From positions 1 through 64,000 of the forward strand of contig JAUHYK010000013.1 of the NCBI GenBank assembly GCA_030426465.1: a DNA stretch of 64,000 nucleotides, written 5' to 3'. The DNA is from Alphaproteobacteria bacterium (GTDB taxonomy: Bacteria > Pseudomonadota > Alphaproteobacteria > Caulobacterales > Parvularculaceae). Positions 27,020-35,019 of this stretch are shown here, in pieces. How positions within the stretch are numbered: the first letter of the stretch is position 1; the number at the start of each line of letters is the position of its first letter. Under the pieces are notes generated by a model that had not been told where the DNA came from, searched no databases, and saw only the letters and a list, made by a program, of their open reading frames with translations. A program made the position numbers and the translations under genes.

Positions 27020-28549
27020 ATGCGGTCAATGCGAGGGTTGTCTGTATTTTCGATTTTGTTGCTCGGCGCATGCAACAGCGGTGAACAGGTTATATCGGAA
27101 CCGAAAAACTGCGCCGCGATGGCCGATCTTAAAATTGCTGATGTTCGCATTGACGCCGCCGAAGAAATTCCCGGCGACGGAACATGGAAATTTCCGCAAT
27201 CGCCGTTCAACATGTTCCTCGGACCTAACGCCGCTTCGAAGCACACATTCTGCCGCGTTGCGGGCGTCATCGAAGATGAAGTCGGCTTTGAAGTCTGGTT
27301 GCCGCCGGAATGGAACGGCCGGTTGCAAAGCGTCGGTAATGGCGGGTTCACCGGAGCCATCGCCTATCCGGCGATGCATGACGCGGTCGCTGGCGGTTAT
27401 GCCGCCGCGGGCACGGACACCGGCCACAAGACACCCGAAAAGTTCTTCAATACTGACTGGATTTCCCCTGAGCGCCCGGAGCAGCAGGAAAATTTTGCCC
27501 GCCGCGCCCATCATCTGCTCGCGGTCAACGCCAAGAAAGTTGTTGAAGCCTTTTATAGCGAGCCGGCGCATCATGCTTATTACACCGGTTGCTCTTCAGG
27601 CGGATGGCAAGGTCTGACCGAAGCCCAACAATATCCAACCGATTATGACGGCATCGTTGCGGGCGCGCCCGCGAATAATTTCGTGCGCTTGCAGACGAGA
27701 GGATACTACACATCGGCGCTGTTGCGCGCGAGCGGCGGCGAAGAGTTGAACGCCGACGACATCGCATTGCTTGTCAAAGGCGCCTACAACAAATGCGATC
27801 CGGCGGATGGCGTGACGGATGGCATTATTTCCAACCCGGAAGCCTGCGATTTTGATCCGGTCGATCTTCAATGCGGCGCCAGCGGCGCCAATGCCTGCCT
27901 TTCGCCGGAGAAAGTGGAACGCGCCCGCCTGCTTTACGGCCCGCTGCAAAGTCCCGGCGGTTTGCAGCTCTATCCGGGCAACGCTTATGGCGTACCCGCG
28001 TTCTTTGTCTTTGAGGAAGATGGCGAAGATTCAGGTCCGGCTATCGCTAAAGTCATTCCGGAAACCGAACGCGACTGGACGCCGGAAACATTCGATCCGG
28101 ATCGCGACATCCCTCCGTTAGAAAACCAACTCAACGATGTCTGGGGCGCGTGGAAAACCGACCTGACAGAGTTCCGCGAGTCGGGCGGCAAGCTCATCGT
28201 TTATCACGGTTGGACCGATCCGATTCTGTCGCCATACAACACGCTGCAATACCGCAAAGAACTGGCGCAGACGATGGGCGAAGACGCCCTGCCGGACTTC
28301 TACCGTCTTTATATGGCGCCGGGCATGGATCATTGCGGCGGCGGGGTGGGGCCATCCCGGTTCGACGCCCTTGGCGCGCTGGTGAAATGGGTGGAGGAAG
28401 GCGAGGCGCCGACGACGCTTGTGGCGAGCGGCGTCACAGTAGATGGCGAGCCGCGCACGCGATTATTGTGCAACTACCCGCAAGTCGCCGTTTATGACGG
28501 CGAAGGCGATCCGGACAACGTTGATAGCTATTCCTGCGGGTCGCAGTAA
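27020..28549 (+). CDS. Tannase/feruloyl esterase family lipoprotein
   Basis: 509 residues from the ATG at 27020, 6 bases after ggaggga. Residues 1-20 are a lipoprotein signal with lipobox LGAC, so the enzyme is membrane-anchored outside the cytoplasm. The tannase-family CS-D-HC catalytic set is visible: Cys-Ser in GCSSGGWQG, Asp in YHGWTDPILSP, and His-Cys in MDHCGGG; the flanking cysteines form the disulfide that joins the triad. Such enzymes hydrolyse feruloyl, galloyl or hydroxycinnamoyl esters. Release of ferulate from plant cell-wall esters would feed the feruloyl-CoA hydratase/lyase encoded at 39427. Confidence 0.85.
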   Translation: MRSMRGLSVFSILLLGACNSGEQVISEPKNCAAMADLKIADVRIDAAEEIPGDGTWKFPQSPFNMFLGPNAASKHTFCRVAGVIEDEVGFEVWLPPEWNGRLQSVGNGGFTGAIAYPAMHDAVAGGYAAAGTDTGHKTPEKFFNTDWISPERPEQQENFARRAHHLLAVNAKKVVEAFYSEPAHHAYYTGCSSGGWQGLTEAQQYPTDYDGIVAGAPANNFVRLQTRGYYTSALLRASGGEELNADDIALLVKGAYNKCDPADGVTDGIISNPEACDFDPVDLQCGASGANACLSPEKVERARLLYGPLQSPGGLQLYPGNAYGVPAFFVFEEDGEDSGPAIAKVIPETERDWTPETFDPDRDIPPLENQLNDVWGAWKTDLTEFRESGGKLIVYHGWTDPILSPYNTLQYRKELAQTMGEDALPDFYRLYMAPGMDHCGGGVGPSRFDALGALVKWVEEGEAPTTLVASGVTVDGEPRTRLLCNYPQVAVYDGEGDPDNVDSYSCGSQ

Positions 28550-28574
28550 CGGGAATTTCCTTTTGGAGGCCGAT

Positions 28575-29339
28575 ATGGCGCTAAAACTCTATCACGCAGA
28601 GCCGGTTGCGAATTCGCTGAAATCGATCATTCCTTTTCATCAGCGCGGCATTCCGTTTGAAAGCGTCTATGTGGACCTCCATAAATTCGAGCAGCATTCA
28701 GACTGGTTTGTTGCGCTTAATCCGGAAGGTCAGGTTCCGGTTCTCGACCATGACGGCGTTATCATCACCCACTCCACGGTGATCAACGAATATCTCGAAG
28801 ACGCGTTTCCTGATTATCCGTCGTTGCGGCCAGCTGATGCGGAAGGCAAGGCGCGCATGCGCTACTGGAATAAATTCGTGGACGAGCATGTGATGAATTA
28901 TGTCTCCATGCATGGCTGGCACCGCCTCGTCACGGTCATTTCGCGCAATATCGAGAGCGGTGATTTTGAAAAACTGATGGAGCGTATTCCGCTTCCCGAC
29001 CAGCGCAAGAAATGGATGAATGCGCGGTCCGGCTTTACGGAAGAACAACTCGCCTATGCCACCGAGAAAGTCGAATACGCACTCGATAAAGTGGAGAAGC
29101 ATTTAAGCGAGAACAAATGGTTTGCAGGCGATATGTTCTCACTCGCCGACATCAATTATTACTCCCATTGCGGGATGATGATCGAACGCTTGTTCCCGGA
29201 CCTTAACGCCGCCAAGCGCGCGCCGCATATGATCGAATGGCGCGACCGTGTGACGGCTGAGCCGGGCGTTGCAAAAGCCTTGGCGGGGCCTGACCACACC
29301 GATCCGCGGCTCAGAACATTCACGGGCGAGGCGCGCTAG
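28575..29339 (+). CDS. LigF-like glutathione S-transferase (beta-etherase family)
   Basis: 254 residues from the ATG at 28575 with ttggagg upstream. The N-terminal thioredoxin fold closely follows Sphingobium LigF: ANSLKS with Ser14 at the glutathione thiol, VYVDLHKFEQHSDWF, LNPEGQVPVLDHDG and TVINEYLEDAFP. The C-terminal helical domain has FSLADINYYS. LigF attacks the beta carbon of alpha-keto beta-aryl ethers with glutathione and releases the phenol. It differs from the two other LigF-type proteins at 52042 and 52824. Last gene of the 11-kb co-directional run. Family assignment is firm, ether-cleaving activity inferred. Confidence 0.8.
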   Translation: MALKLYHAEPVANSLKSIIPFHQRGIPFESVYVDLHKFEQHSDWFVALNPEGQVPVLDHDGVIITHSTVINEYLEDAFPDYPSLRPADAEGKARMRYWNKFVDEHVMNYVSMHGWHRLVTVISRNIESGDFEKLMERIPLPDQRKKWMNARSGFTEEQLAYATEKVEYALDKVEKHLSENKWFAGDMFSLADINYYSHCGMMIERLFPDLNAAKRAPHMIEWRDRVTAEPGVAKALAGPDHTDPRLRTFTGEAR

Positions 29340-29494
29340 CGCTGAGGCGCTTTAACGCCGTAAGTCCGCCACCCGTGACACGCGAAAAACACCTTAAATC
29401 TGATGAATTCAGGCTGTTTTTTGAGGTTTGGTGAAGAGTTATCCCCGACGTCTCCAGCGGGGCTATTCTTCTCGGTGTAACAAACGAGGAGAAA

Positions 29495-30394
29495 TTATTC
29501 CTCCCAGCGCGGTTCTTCGCCCATGGTGACTTTGGATGAATTGCCGAGCAGGAAATCGCCGAGCACGTCGATCGAGTTCGGATATTGCTCCATGATCATC
29601 GCGCGCAACTCTTCGCTGTTTTTCGCCTTGCGCGAGGCTTCAAGCCAGAAGTCGATATAGCCGCGACTGTAGGAAAGGCTCGACGGATCGTTCGGGAGAC
29701 CAGGTTTGGAGTGGCCGGCGACGACAAGGTCCGCGTTCAACGCGGCAAGATCGTCAACAGCCTCGCCCCAGGCGCGGATCTCTTTCCGCCCGTGCTCGCC
29801 GAACCACAGATACATCTCGTTATAGAGAAGATCGCCCGCGAACAGGGCGTCAATATCAGGAGCGTAAAGCGCCGTCGCATGAACATGATCGCCCTGCATG
29901 GGGCCGATGACTTTCAATTCGTGTCCTTCGAGCAGAAAGGTGTCGCCTGTCAGGGCGGCGGGCGCCGTCGGTGTCTTCGGTCCGTTCGCGCCCAACATCG
30001 GGCTCCAGCGTTTCACCTTGAACGGAAGGGAGCGCCAGATATCCGCGACCACGACAGGGTGCGCGACAACTTTGGCGTTTGGAAAGGCGTCGGTGAGCAC
30101 TTCCATGGCGAAGAAATGATCGGGATGGTCGTGCGTGACGAAAATGGTTTCAAGATCCTTGCCGCTATCGAGCACCATGGCGACGGTGCGATGAGCGTCC
30201 GCCATGGTGAAAGGCGGATCGACCAGCACGGCTTTGTGCTTCCCCTTGATCAGGGCGACATTGGAATAAAGCGAACCGGCGCTGGTGCGCAGCACTTCAA
30301 CCTCAAGCGGCGGCTTTTCCGTTGTCGTCTCCTGCGCTAAAGCGGGAAAGGCCGAGAGCGCAAGCGCGCCAAGCGCACAGATGAGTTTTCTCAT
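29495..30394 (-). CDS. Exported metallo-beta-lactamase-fold hydrolase
   Basis: 299 residues. Residues 1-20 form a signal peptide (LICALGALALSAFPALA). The metal motif THDHPDHFF (HxHxDH) lies near residues 88-96, with further ligands at DHVHAT, FAGDLLY (Asp) and VAGHSKPG. Periplasmic members of this branch hydrolyse esters, thioesters or lactones. The C-terminal extension (YSRGYIDFWLEASRKAKNSEE) is typical of stand-alone periplasmic MBL proteins. Distal end of the cupin/dehydrogenase operon, 45 bases after the SDR. Confidence 0.85.
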   Translation of the reverse strand: MRKLICALGALALSAFPALAQETTTEKPPLEVEVLRTSAGSLYSNVALIKGKHKAVLVDPPFTMADAHRTVAMVLDSGKDLETIFVTHDHPDHFFAMEVLTDAFPNAKVVAHPVVVADIWRSLPFKVKRWSPMLGANGPKTPTAPAALTGDTFLLEGHELKVIGPMQGDHVHATALYAPDIDALFAGDLLYNEMYLWFGEHGRKEIRAWGEAVDDLAALNADLVVAGHSKPGLPNDPSSLSYSRGYIDFWLEASRKAKNSEELRAMIMEQYPNSIDVLGDFLLGNSSKVTMGEEPRWEE

Positions 30395-30439
30395 TTTGTT
30401 ATCCTCCCTCGCGGCGGATTTTTATCGCCGGGTTACTGT

Positions 30440-31189
30440 CTAGATCGCAGTTTGGCCGCCATCGACGATGATGACAGCGCCATTTGTGAAGCTTGCTTCG
30501 TCAGAACAGAGATGCAGAACCGTGCCGGACATTTCTTCCGGTTTCGCCGGGCGGCCGATTGGGGATGTGGGCAGGAACGCTTCCAGAAAACCTTCGCGCT
30601 GGAACCAGGGTTCGGTCATGGGAGTGCGGACGAAGCCAGGGCAGATGGCGTTTATGCGCACGCCATGTTTCACATATTCGATGGCGGCGGTTTTTGTGAG
30701 CCCGAGAACGCCGTGTTTCGATGCGATGTATGGCGCCATGCCTGGATTGGCGATTACACCGCCCACGGAAGATGTATTGACGATGGCGCCTTTGCCTTGC
30801 TTCACCATGACGGGAAGTTGCGCCTTCATGCACAAAAAGACGCCTTTGAGGTTGATTGCAATGGTGCGGTCAAAGGCTTCTTCATCGAAATTGGCGAACA
30901 TCTGTTCGGGCGGAAAAACGCCTGCATTATTGAAAGCGGCGTCAAGGCCGCCATGTTGTTTCACAGCGGCGGCGACGAGCGCATCCACATCATCGCGTTT
31001 GGAAACGTCGCAAGGAGTGTAGGCGGCGGTCCCTCCCTCGGCCTTTATCGCCTCGACGGTGTCTTCGGCGGCGTCATTGTAATCACCGATCATGACTTTG
31101 GCGCCTTCGCGAGCGAAGGCGAGGGCGGTTGCCCGGCCGATTCCGGTGGCGGCGCCAGTGACGAGAACGGATTTATCATTATAGCGCAT
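30440..31189 (-). CDS. Short-chain dehydrogenase/reductase (FabG-like)
   Basis: 249 residues: TGAATGIGRATALAFAREG, NNAGVF, Ser in NTSSVGG, YIASK and the C-terminal VDGGQTAI. A classical NAD(P)-dependent cytosolic SDR. It follows the zinc alcohol dehydrogenase gene after 6 bases in a minus-strand operon with two acetophenone-dioxygenase-type cupins, so a role in oxidising aromatic side-chain alcohols is likely but unproven. Confidence 0.85.
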   Translation of the reverse strand: MRYNDKSVLVTGAATGIGRATALAFAREGAKVMIGDYNDAAEDTVEAIKAEGGTAAYTPCDVSKRDDVDALVAAAVKQHGGLDAAFNNAGVFPPEQMFANFDEEAFDRTIAINLKGVFLCMKAQLPVMVKQGKGAIVNTSSVGGVIANPGMAPYIASKHGVLGLTKTAAIEYVKHGVRINAICPGFVRTPMTEPWFQREGFLEAFLPTSPIGRPAKPEEMSGTVLHLCSDEASFTNGAVIIVDGGQTAI

Positions 31190-31195
31190 CTTGGA

Positions 31196-32203
31196 TCATC
31201 CTGTTGGCGCGATCAGCACCTTGCATTGATGGGTGCGCTTTTTGAGCGATTCAAAAACATCCGGCACAGCGTCGAGGCTGATCGTGTCAGTGACGAGCGC
31301 GCGGGGTTCCGCGGCGCCGGAATCGAGGGCGTCGAGAGCGGCTTCATATTCCTGACGCTTGAAAAAGGCCGAGGTCTGAAGCCGCACTTCTTTGGACAGC
31401 GCGACGAAAGGCACGAAGGTTTCAGGCCGCGTGCACAGGCCGAGGATTACGACAGTTCCCTTGATGCGCACCTGCTCCACGGCCTGTGGGATAAGGCCGG
31501 GAACGCCGACGCATTCATAGACAATATCGGCTTTTCCGCCGAGGGCGCGCTCAGAGGCGTCAACGGGATTGTTCAGATCAACAATGAAATCTGTCGCGCC
31601 CATCTGGCGCGCGCGGGTTTCCTGAAAATCGTTGATGTCTTGGACGACGACCCGCGCCGCGCCGAATTTTCGCGCCCAATAGGCGACGCCAAGGCCGATC
31701 GGTCCGGCCCCGAGAATGAGCACCTTATCGCCCGGCTTTTGCTCCGCCACCATCACGCCATGGAGCGCAACGGCCAGCGGTTCAATGATGGCGCCGTCGG
31801 CCATGCTTGCCGATTTGGGAAGTGCAACGCACTGGTTTTCATTGGTGACGGCGAATTCGCCATAGCCGCCGCCCTGAAGGTTCATTTTCTCGCACCAGGC
31901 GGGCTCTCCCGCGAGACAGCTCGGGCATTTGCCGCAACTGGCGATGGGCACCACGGAAACGAGATCGCCTTTCTTAAGACGCTCTATCCCTTTGCCCAGC
32001 GCGACCACTTCGCCGGCGAATTCGTGACCGAGCACAGCGCCCTTGTTGACGCCGAAGGCCGGGTCTTCGGTCATGTGCAGGTCGGACCCGCAAATGCCGC
32101 ACCGGCCAACGGAAAGGACAACCTCGCCGGCGCTCGGCGTCGGGTCTGCGATCGTCTCGACGCTGAGCCTTTGATGAAGGCCCTGATGAACGACTGCGCG
32201 CAT
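31196..32203 (-). CDS. Zinc-dependent alcohol dehydrogenase (butanediol dehydrogenase-like MDR)
   Basis: 335 residues with both zinc sites: CGICGSDLHM and GHEFAGEV for catalytic zinc, and CGKCPSCLAGEPAWC for structural zinc. The Rossmann motif is LILGAGPIGLGVAYWARKFGA. It resembles threonine/2,3-butanediol dehydrogenases, which oxidise vicinal diols or acyloins. In this operon an aryl-diol or alpha-hydroxyketone substrate is an attractive inference, because 2-hydroxyacetophenones are what the neighbouring cupin family cleaves. It starts at the base next to the stop of the upstream SDR gene. Confidence 0.85.
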   Translation of the reverse strand: MRAVVHQGLHQRLSVETIADPTPSAGEVVLSVGRCGICGSDLHMTEDPAFGVNKGAVLGHEFAGEVVALGKGIERLKKGDLVSVVPIASCGKCPSCLAGEPAWCEKMNLQGGGYGEFAVTNENQCVALPKSASMADGAIIEPLAVALHGVMVAEQKPGDKVLILGAGPIGLGVAYWARKFGAARVVVQDINDFQETRARQMGATDFIVDLNNPVDASERALGGKADIVYECVGVPGLIPQAVEQVRIKGTVVILGLCTRPETFVPFVALSKEVRLQTSAFFKRQEYEAALDALDSGAAEPRALVTDTISLDAVPDVFESLKKRTHQCKVLIAPTG

Positions 32204-33028
32204 TTACTGCTTGAAGCCTCCGAGCGCCATGCCGCCGTCTATCAGCATCTGCGATCCGGTGCAGTAATTCGATGCATCAGAGGCGAGATAAAGCGCCAGC
32301 GGTTTCATCTGATCGGTCTCGGCGATGCGGCCCAGAGGCACCACATGATCCCATGCGGCGCGCACGGTCGGGTCCTGCAGCCAGCCGCCGCCGATATTGG
32401 TGACGAACGGTCCCGGCGCGATGGCGTTCACGCGGATGCGGTATTCGGCGAGCTCCATCGCAAGGTAATGCACCATATGTGTGACGCCCGCTTTTGCCGG
32501 GTGATAGGGCATGCCGACGATGGGTTCGACGACAAGACCCGCGTTCGAAGACGTCGCGATTATGGAGCCGGGCTTGCCGCCCGTCTTCATCACCTTCGCT
32601 GCTTCGCGCATGGTGTTGTAGATGCCGGTGAGGTTGATCGCGATGCAGCGGTCCCAGGCGGCGGGATTATAAGCGTCGACCTGGCCTTTCGGATTGCGCC
32701 CACCTTCCGGCGCCGCGAAACCGTCGCCCGGATCGATGCCGGCATTGGCGAAGGCAATGTCGAGCCCGCCATAATTTTTTACATGTTCGCTGAAGACTTT
32801 TGCTGTTTCATCGCGGTCAACAACATCGAGACGTGCGGCGCGCGCATCATAGCCTTCGTCGCGCAGCCGTTTTGCTTCCCGCTCGGCGCCTTCAATGTCG
32901 ATGTCGGTGAGGGTGACGCCGGCGCCGGCCTCGGCCATAGCCTCCGCATAACAAAGACCAATGCCGGAGGCTGCGCCGGTGACAATCGCAGAGCGGCCTT
33001 TGATGTCGAATTGCTCAAGTGCTTTCAT
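32204..33028 (-). CDS. Short-chain dehydrogenase/reductase
   Basis: 274 residues: TGAASGIGLCYAEAMAEAG, ANAGIDPGDG, Ser in ATSSNAG and the catalytic pair in MPYHPAKAG (Tyr-x-x-x-Lys). An insert around residues 95-115 (GDGFAAPEGGRNPKGQVD) enlarges the substrate loop relative to FabG. Separated from the cupin gene by 3 bases. Probably oxidises an aryl-alkyl alcohol as part of the operon; inferred. Confidence 0.85.
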   Translation of the reverse strand: MKALEQFDIKGRSAIVTGAASGIGLCYAEAMAEAGAGVTLTDIDIEGAEREAKRLRDEGYDARAARLDVVDRDETAKVFSEHVKNYGGLDIAFANAGIDPGDGFAAPEGGRNPKGQVDAYNPAAWDRCIAINLTGIYNTMREAAKVMKTGGKPGSIIATSSNAGLVVEPIVGMPYHPAKAGVTHMVHYLAMELAEYRIRVNAIAPGPFVTNIGGGWLQDPTVRAAWDHVVPLGRIAETDQMKPLALYLASDASNYCTGSQMLIDGGMALGGFKQ

Positions 33029-33031
33029 GGC

Positions 33032-33565
33032 TCAAATGTACAGTTGCTTGTTGATGGGAAGGTTATTTTCTTTGCAGTAGCTCTCATAGTGATTCATGAA
33101 CCACCACACGTCGAGAGTTTCGACGTGATTGCCGTTTTCGTCGTAGAACTCGTTTGCGCCTTGCATGAAGAACAGCGCCTTCATGCCGTTCGGGTCATCG
33201 GTGACCAGCGTGTGCGCCGTGCCCGGCGTTTCGGTGATGAACTCGCCCGGTCCGCAGACCCAGTCATATTCGAGATAGCGGAAGGTGCCTTCGATCCCGA
33301 CAGCCCAGACGGGGCCGCGATGTTTGTGCGTCCCGATCACGCCAGGCGATTTTATCCACAAGATATTGCAATAGGTGTTCTGGCGCACATCGAAGGCGAG
33401 ATGGCGAATCGCTGCGTTGTCGCCAAAGGGAACCCACGGGCTTTCCTCTTCCGACTTGCCCACATAGGTTCCCTCAAGGCCGCGTTGCTTGATCAGGTCG
33501 CCATAAAGCTCCTCGACCTTGACGATTTTATAGGCGCCGGATGGGGGCGCTTTCATCCCGGACAT
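33032..33565 (-). CDS. Cupin of the 2,4'-dihydroxyacetophenone dioxygenase type
   Basis: 177 residues, ribosome site agggagg 8 bases before ATG 33565. It fits the DAD (2,4'-dihydroxyacetophenone dioxygenase) family: GTHKHRGPVWAVGIEG and RYLEYDW and PGTAHTLV. His80, His82, Glu99 and His118 keep the spacing (about +2, +19/20, +38) of the known Fe ligands. DAD splits the C-C bond between the carbonyl and the hydroxymethyl of an aryl hydroxyketone with O2, giving an aryl carboxylate and formate. A methoxylated lignin relative of that substrate would fit the island. A second copy lies two genes upstream. Confidence 0.75.
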   Translation of the reverse strand: MSGMKAPPSGAYKIVKVEELYGDLIKQRGLEGTYVGKSEEESPWVPFGDNAAIRHLAFDVRQNTYCNILWIKSPGVIGTHKHRGPVWAVGIEGTFRYLEYDWVCGPGEFITETPGTAHTLVTDDPNGMKALFFMQGANEFYDENGNHVETLDVWWFMNHYESYCKENNLPINKQLYI

Positions 33566-33577
33566 ATGCCGTCCTCC

Positions 33578-33988
33578 CTAATGGTTTCCCGAAAAATAGT
33601 TGAGTTCCAGAAGCACGCCGTTCGGATCGCGCACAAAGATCTGCTTCAGATCGATTGCGATAACATGATTGAGCGTGTGAGCAAGGCCGAGCGAGGTGAG
33701 GCGCTCCACCATGGCGTCATGGCCGGAGCAATTCAGCGCCACATGGTGCACCGGGCCGGTGTCGGTGGGGAGCTCTCGTGCGCCGCCATCGCCCATGATC
33801 GAGCCCGGTGTGGTCAGGTGAAAGATCGCGCGATCTTCTGCGTCATACATCCACTGCACCAGTTTGGGGTCGAGCGGGGGCGGCGGATCGCGCGGCGCGA
33901 GATCGAGAACGCCTGTATAGAATTTCACTGTCTCCGCTAGGCGAAGCGTCTGGATATTGACGTGATCGAGAGCGTTGACGCGCATCAT
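33578..33988 (-). CDS. Glyoxalase/VOC-superfamily protein
   Basis: 136 residues of the vicinal-oxygen-chelate fold: ALDHVNIQTLRLAETVKFYTGVL with the first metal His, HHVALNCSGHDAMVERL with the second, and IFVRDPNGVLLELNYF with the Glu. Such proteins are dioxygenases, lyases or isomerases acting on hydroxyketones or catechols. It lies between the two cupin genes, its ATG directly abutting the stop of the upstream cupin gene. Specific reaction not assignable. Confidence 0.8.
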   Translation of the reverse strand: MMRVNALDHVNIQTLRLAETVKFYTGVLDLAPRDPPPPLDPKLVQWMYDAEDRAIFHLTTPGSIMGDGGARELPTDTGPVHHVALNCSGHDAMVERLTSLGLAHTLNHVIAIDLKQIFVRDPNGVLLELNYFSGNH

Positions 33989-34522
33989 CTACCGGAACAA
34001 TGTTTTCACATAGTCGGCGCCGATGCCGACCTTTTCATAATGCTCGCGCGCCGCAGCGATATAGTCGTGAACATCGTAATGGCCGACGCCGTTGCCGTCA
34101 TCATCGAGCCAGATCAGCGGGCCGGTGACAACGAAAAAGACTTTCATGGGTTCAGGGCTGTCATAGGCGACCAGCGTGTGGCCTTCGCCCGGCGATTCAT
34201 AAACAAAGTCGCCGGCGGTCGCGGTCCAGTCATGTTCGAGATAGCCCCACTTTCCGGAGATCGTATAGGCGAAGATCTGGTGCGGGTGATAGTGACGGTT
34301 CACAAGGCCCGCCGATTTCGACATCAGCACATCGGCCCACATGTTCCGTTGCGGCGAAATCCAGACCGGCTTCGACGACACCGTTTCGGAAATCGGAACG
34401 AAGTAACGTTCGTCCCCGTCAGCAATTTTCGACGCATAGGCGTCGCCGAGGGATTCCGGCTTGAAGACATCCTTGATCGGTTTGATGTCTTTCCAGAATT
34501 CGGTGGTTGCGGCTTCAGCCAT
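33989..34522 (-). CDS. Second cupin of the 2,4'-dihydroxyacetophenone dioxygenase type
   Basis: 177 residues from the second of two adjacent ATGs (34522), 6 bases from the taggag ribosome site; the first ATG at 34525 is too close. NRHYHPHQIFAYTISG, GYLEHDW and GEGHTLVAYDSPEP keep the same ligand pattern as the cupin at 33032, namely His77, His79, Glu96 and His115. The two copies are clearly diverged (different N termini and loops). They could be two substrate-specific enzymes or subunits of a heteromer. C-C cleavage of aryl hydroxyketones is inferred. Confidence 0.75.
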   Translation of the reverse strand: MAEAATTEFWKDIKPIKDVFKPESLGDAYASKIADGDERYFVPISETVSSKPVWISPQRNMWADVLMSKSAGLVNRHYHPHQIFAYTISGKWGYLEHDWTATAGDFVYESPGEGHTLVAYDSPEPMKVFFVVTGPLIWLDDDGNGVGHYDVHDYIAAAREHYEKVGIGADYVKTLFR

Positions 34523-34531
34523 CATCTTCTC

Positions 34532-34939
34532 CTACTGGGCGGGGTGGAAACGAAGCGTCCAGAAACTGAAGTCTGCGCCGTCCTCAAGGATACGCGCGTC
34601 ATTCAGTCTATGGCTCCAGTGAAGCCGGGACAATTGTTCAAATACAAAATAGACGCGGCGTGTTGTGGCGCCGAAAATCAGCGATTGAGTTTTAAGGGCG
34701 AGTGGTTCTTTGGCGCGCCAGAAACCTTTTTCATCGCTCTCGATCGCGTGGGGCCTGTGTCCCATCTGCGCGGCGGCGGCGGCGAGCGCGCGGGCGTCGG
34801 GCAGAGCTGCATCATAGATAAACAGCGCAGGCGGCGCGGACAAATTTTGCGCCAGACCGCTGGATGCGAGGCCATTCGATGGAAGCATCGCAGCGAGCGG
34901 CGCTGCGGAAAAAGATATGATTGCGTCGCGTCTTTTCAT
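34532..34939 (-). CDS. Small exported protein of unknown function
   Basis: 135 residues from ATG 34939 (a GTG lies one codon earlier). The start MKRRDAIISFSAAPLAAML is a twin-arginine-like or Sec signal, with likely cleavage near residue 25. The mature part has ALFIYDAALPDARALAAAAAQMG and ends with RFHPAQ. I do not recognise a family. It is first in the cupin operon, 6 bases before the second cupin gene, and 30-40 bases after the terminator that follows the TonB receptor gene. Confidence 0.6.
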   Translation of the reverse strand: MKRRDAIISFSAAPLAAMLPSNGLASSGLAQNLSAPPALFIYDAALPDARALAAAAAQMGHRPHAIESDEKGFWRAKEPLALKTQSLIFGATTRRVYFVFEQLSRLHWSHRLNDARILEDGADFSFWTLRFHPAQ

Positions 34940-34968
34940 CACCGGGCTGGCCTCGCTGCGTGATGTTG

Positions 34969-35001
34969 AAAGAAAAAGAGGCGGGACCCGAAGGTCCCGC
35001 C
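34969..35001 (-). terminator. Intrinsic terminator between the TonB receptor gene and the cupin operon
   Basis: Perfect 9-bp stem (34980-34988 with 34993-35001), tetraloop, and a minus-strand tail ctctttttcttt. It is 19 bases after the receptor stop codon and only about 30 bases before the next gene on the same strand, leaving almost no room for a separate promoter. Confidence 0.9.
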
Positions 35002-35019
35002 AGGGCGTTCATGGAAAGG

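Noticed and set aside
30452-33940. A 1162-codon plus-strand open frame
   Set aside because: It runs antisense through five well-supported minus-strand genes (SDR, MDR, SDR, cupin, VOC), has no family similarity and is rich in Arg/His/Ala/Gly, the usual product of GC-rich codon bias.
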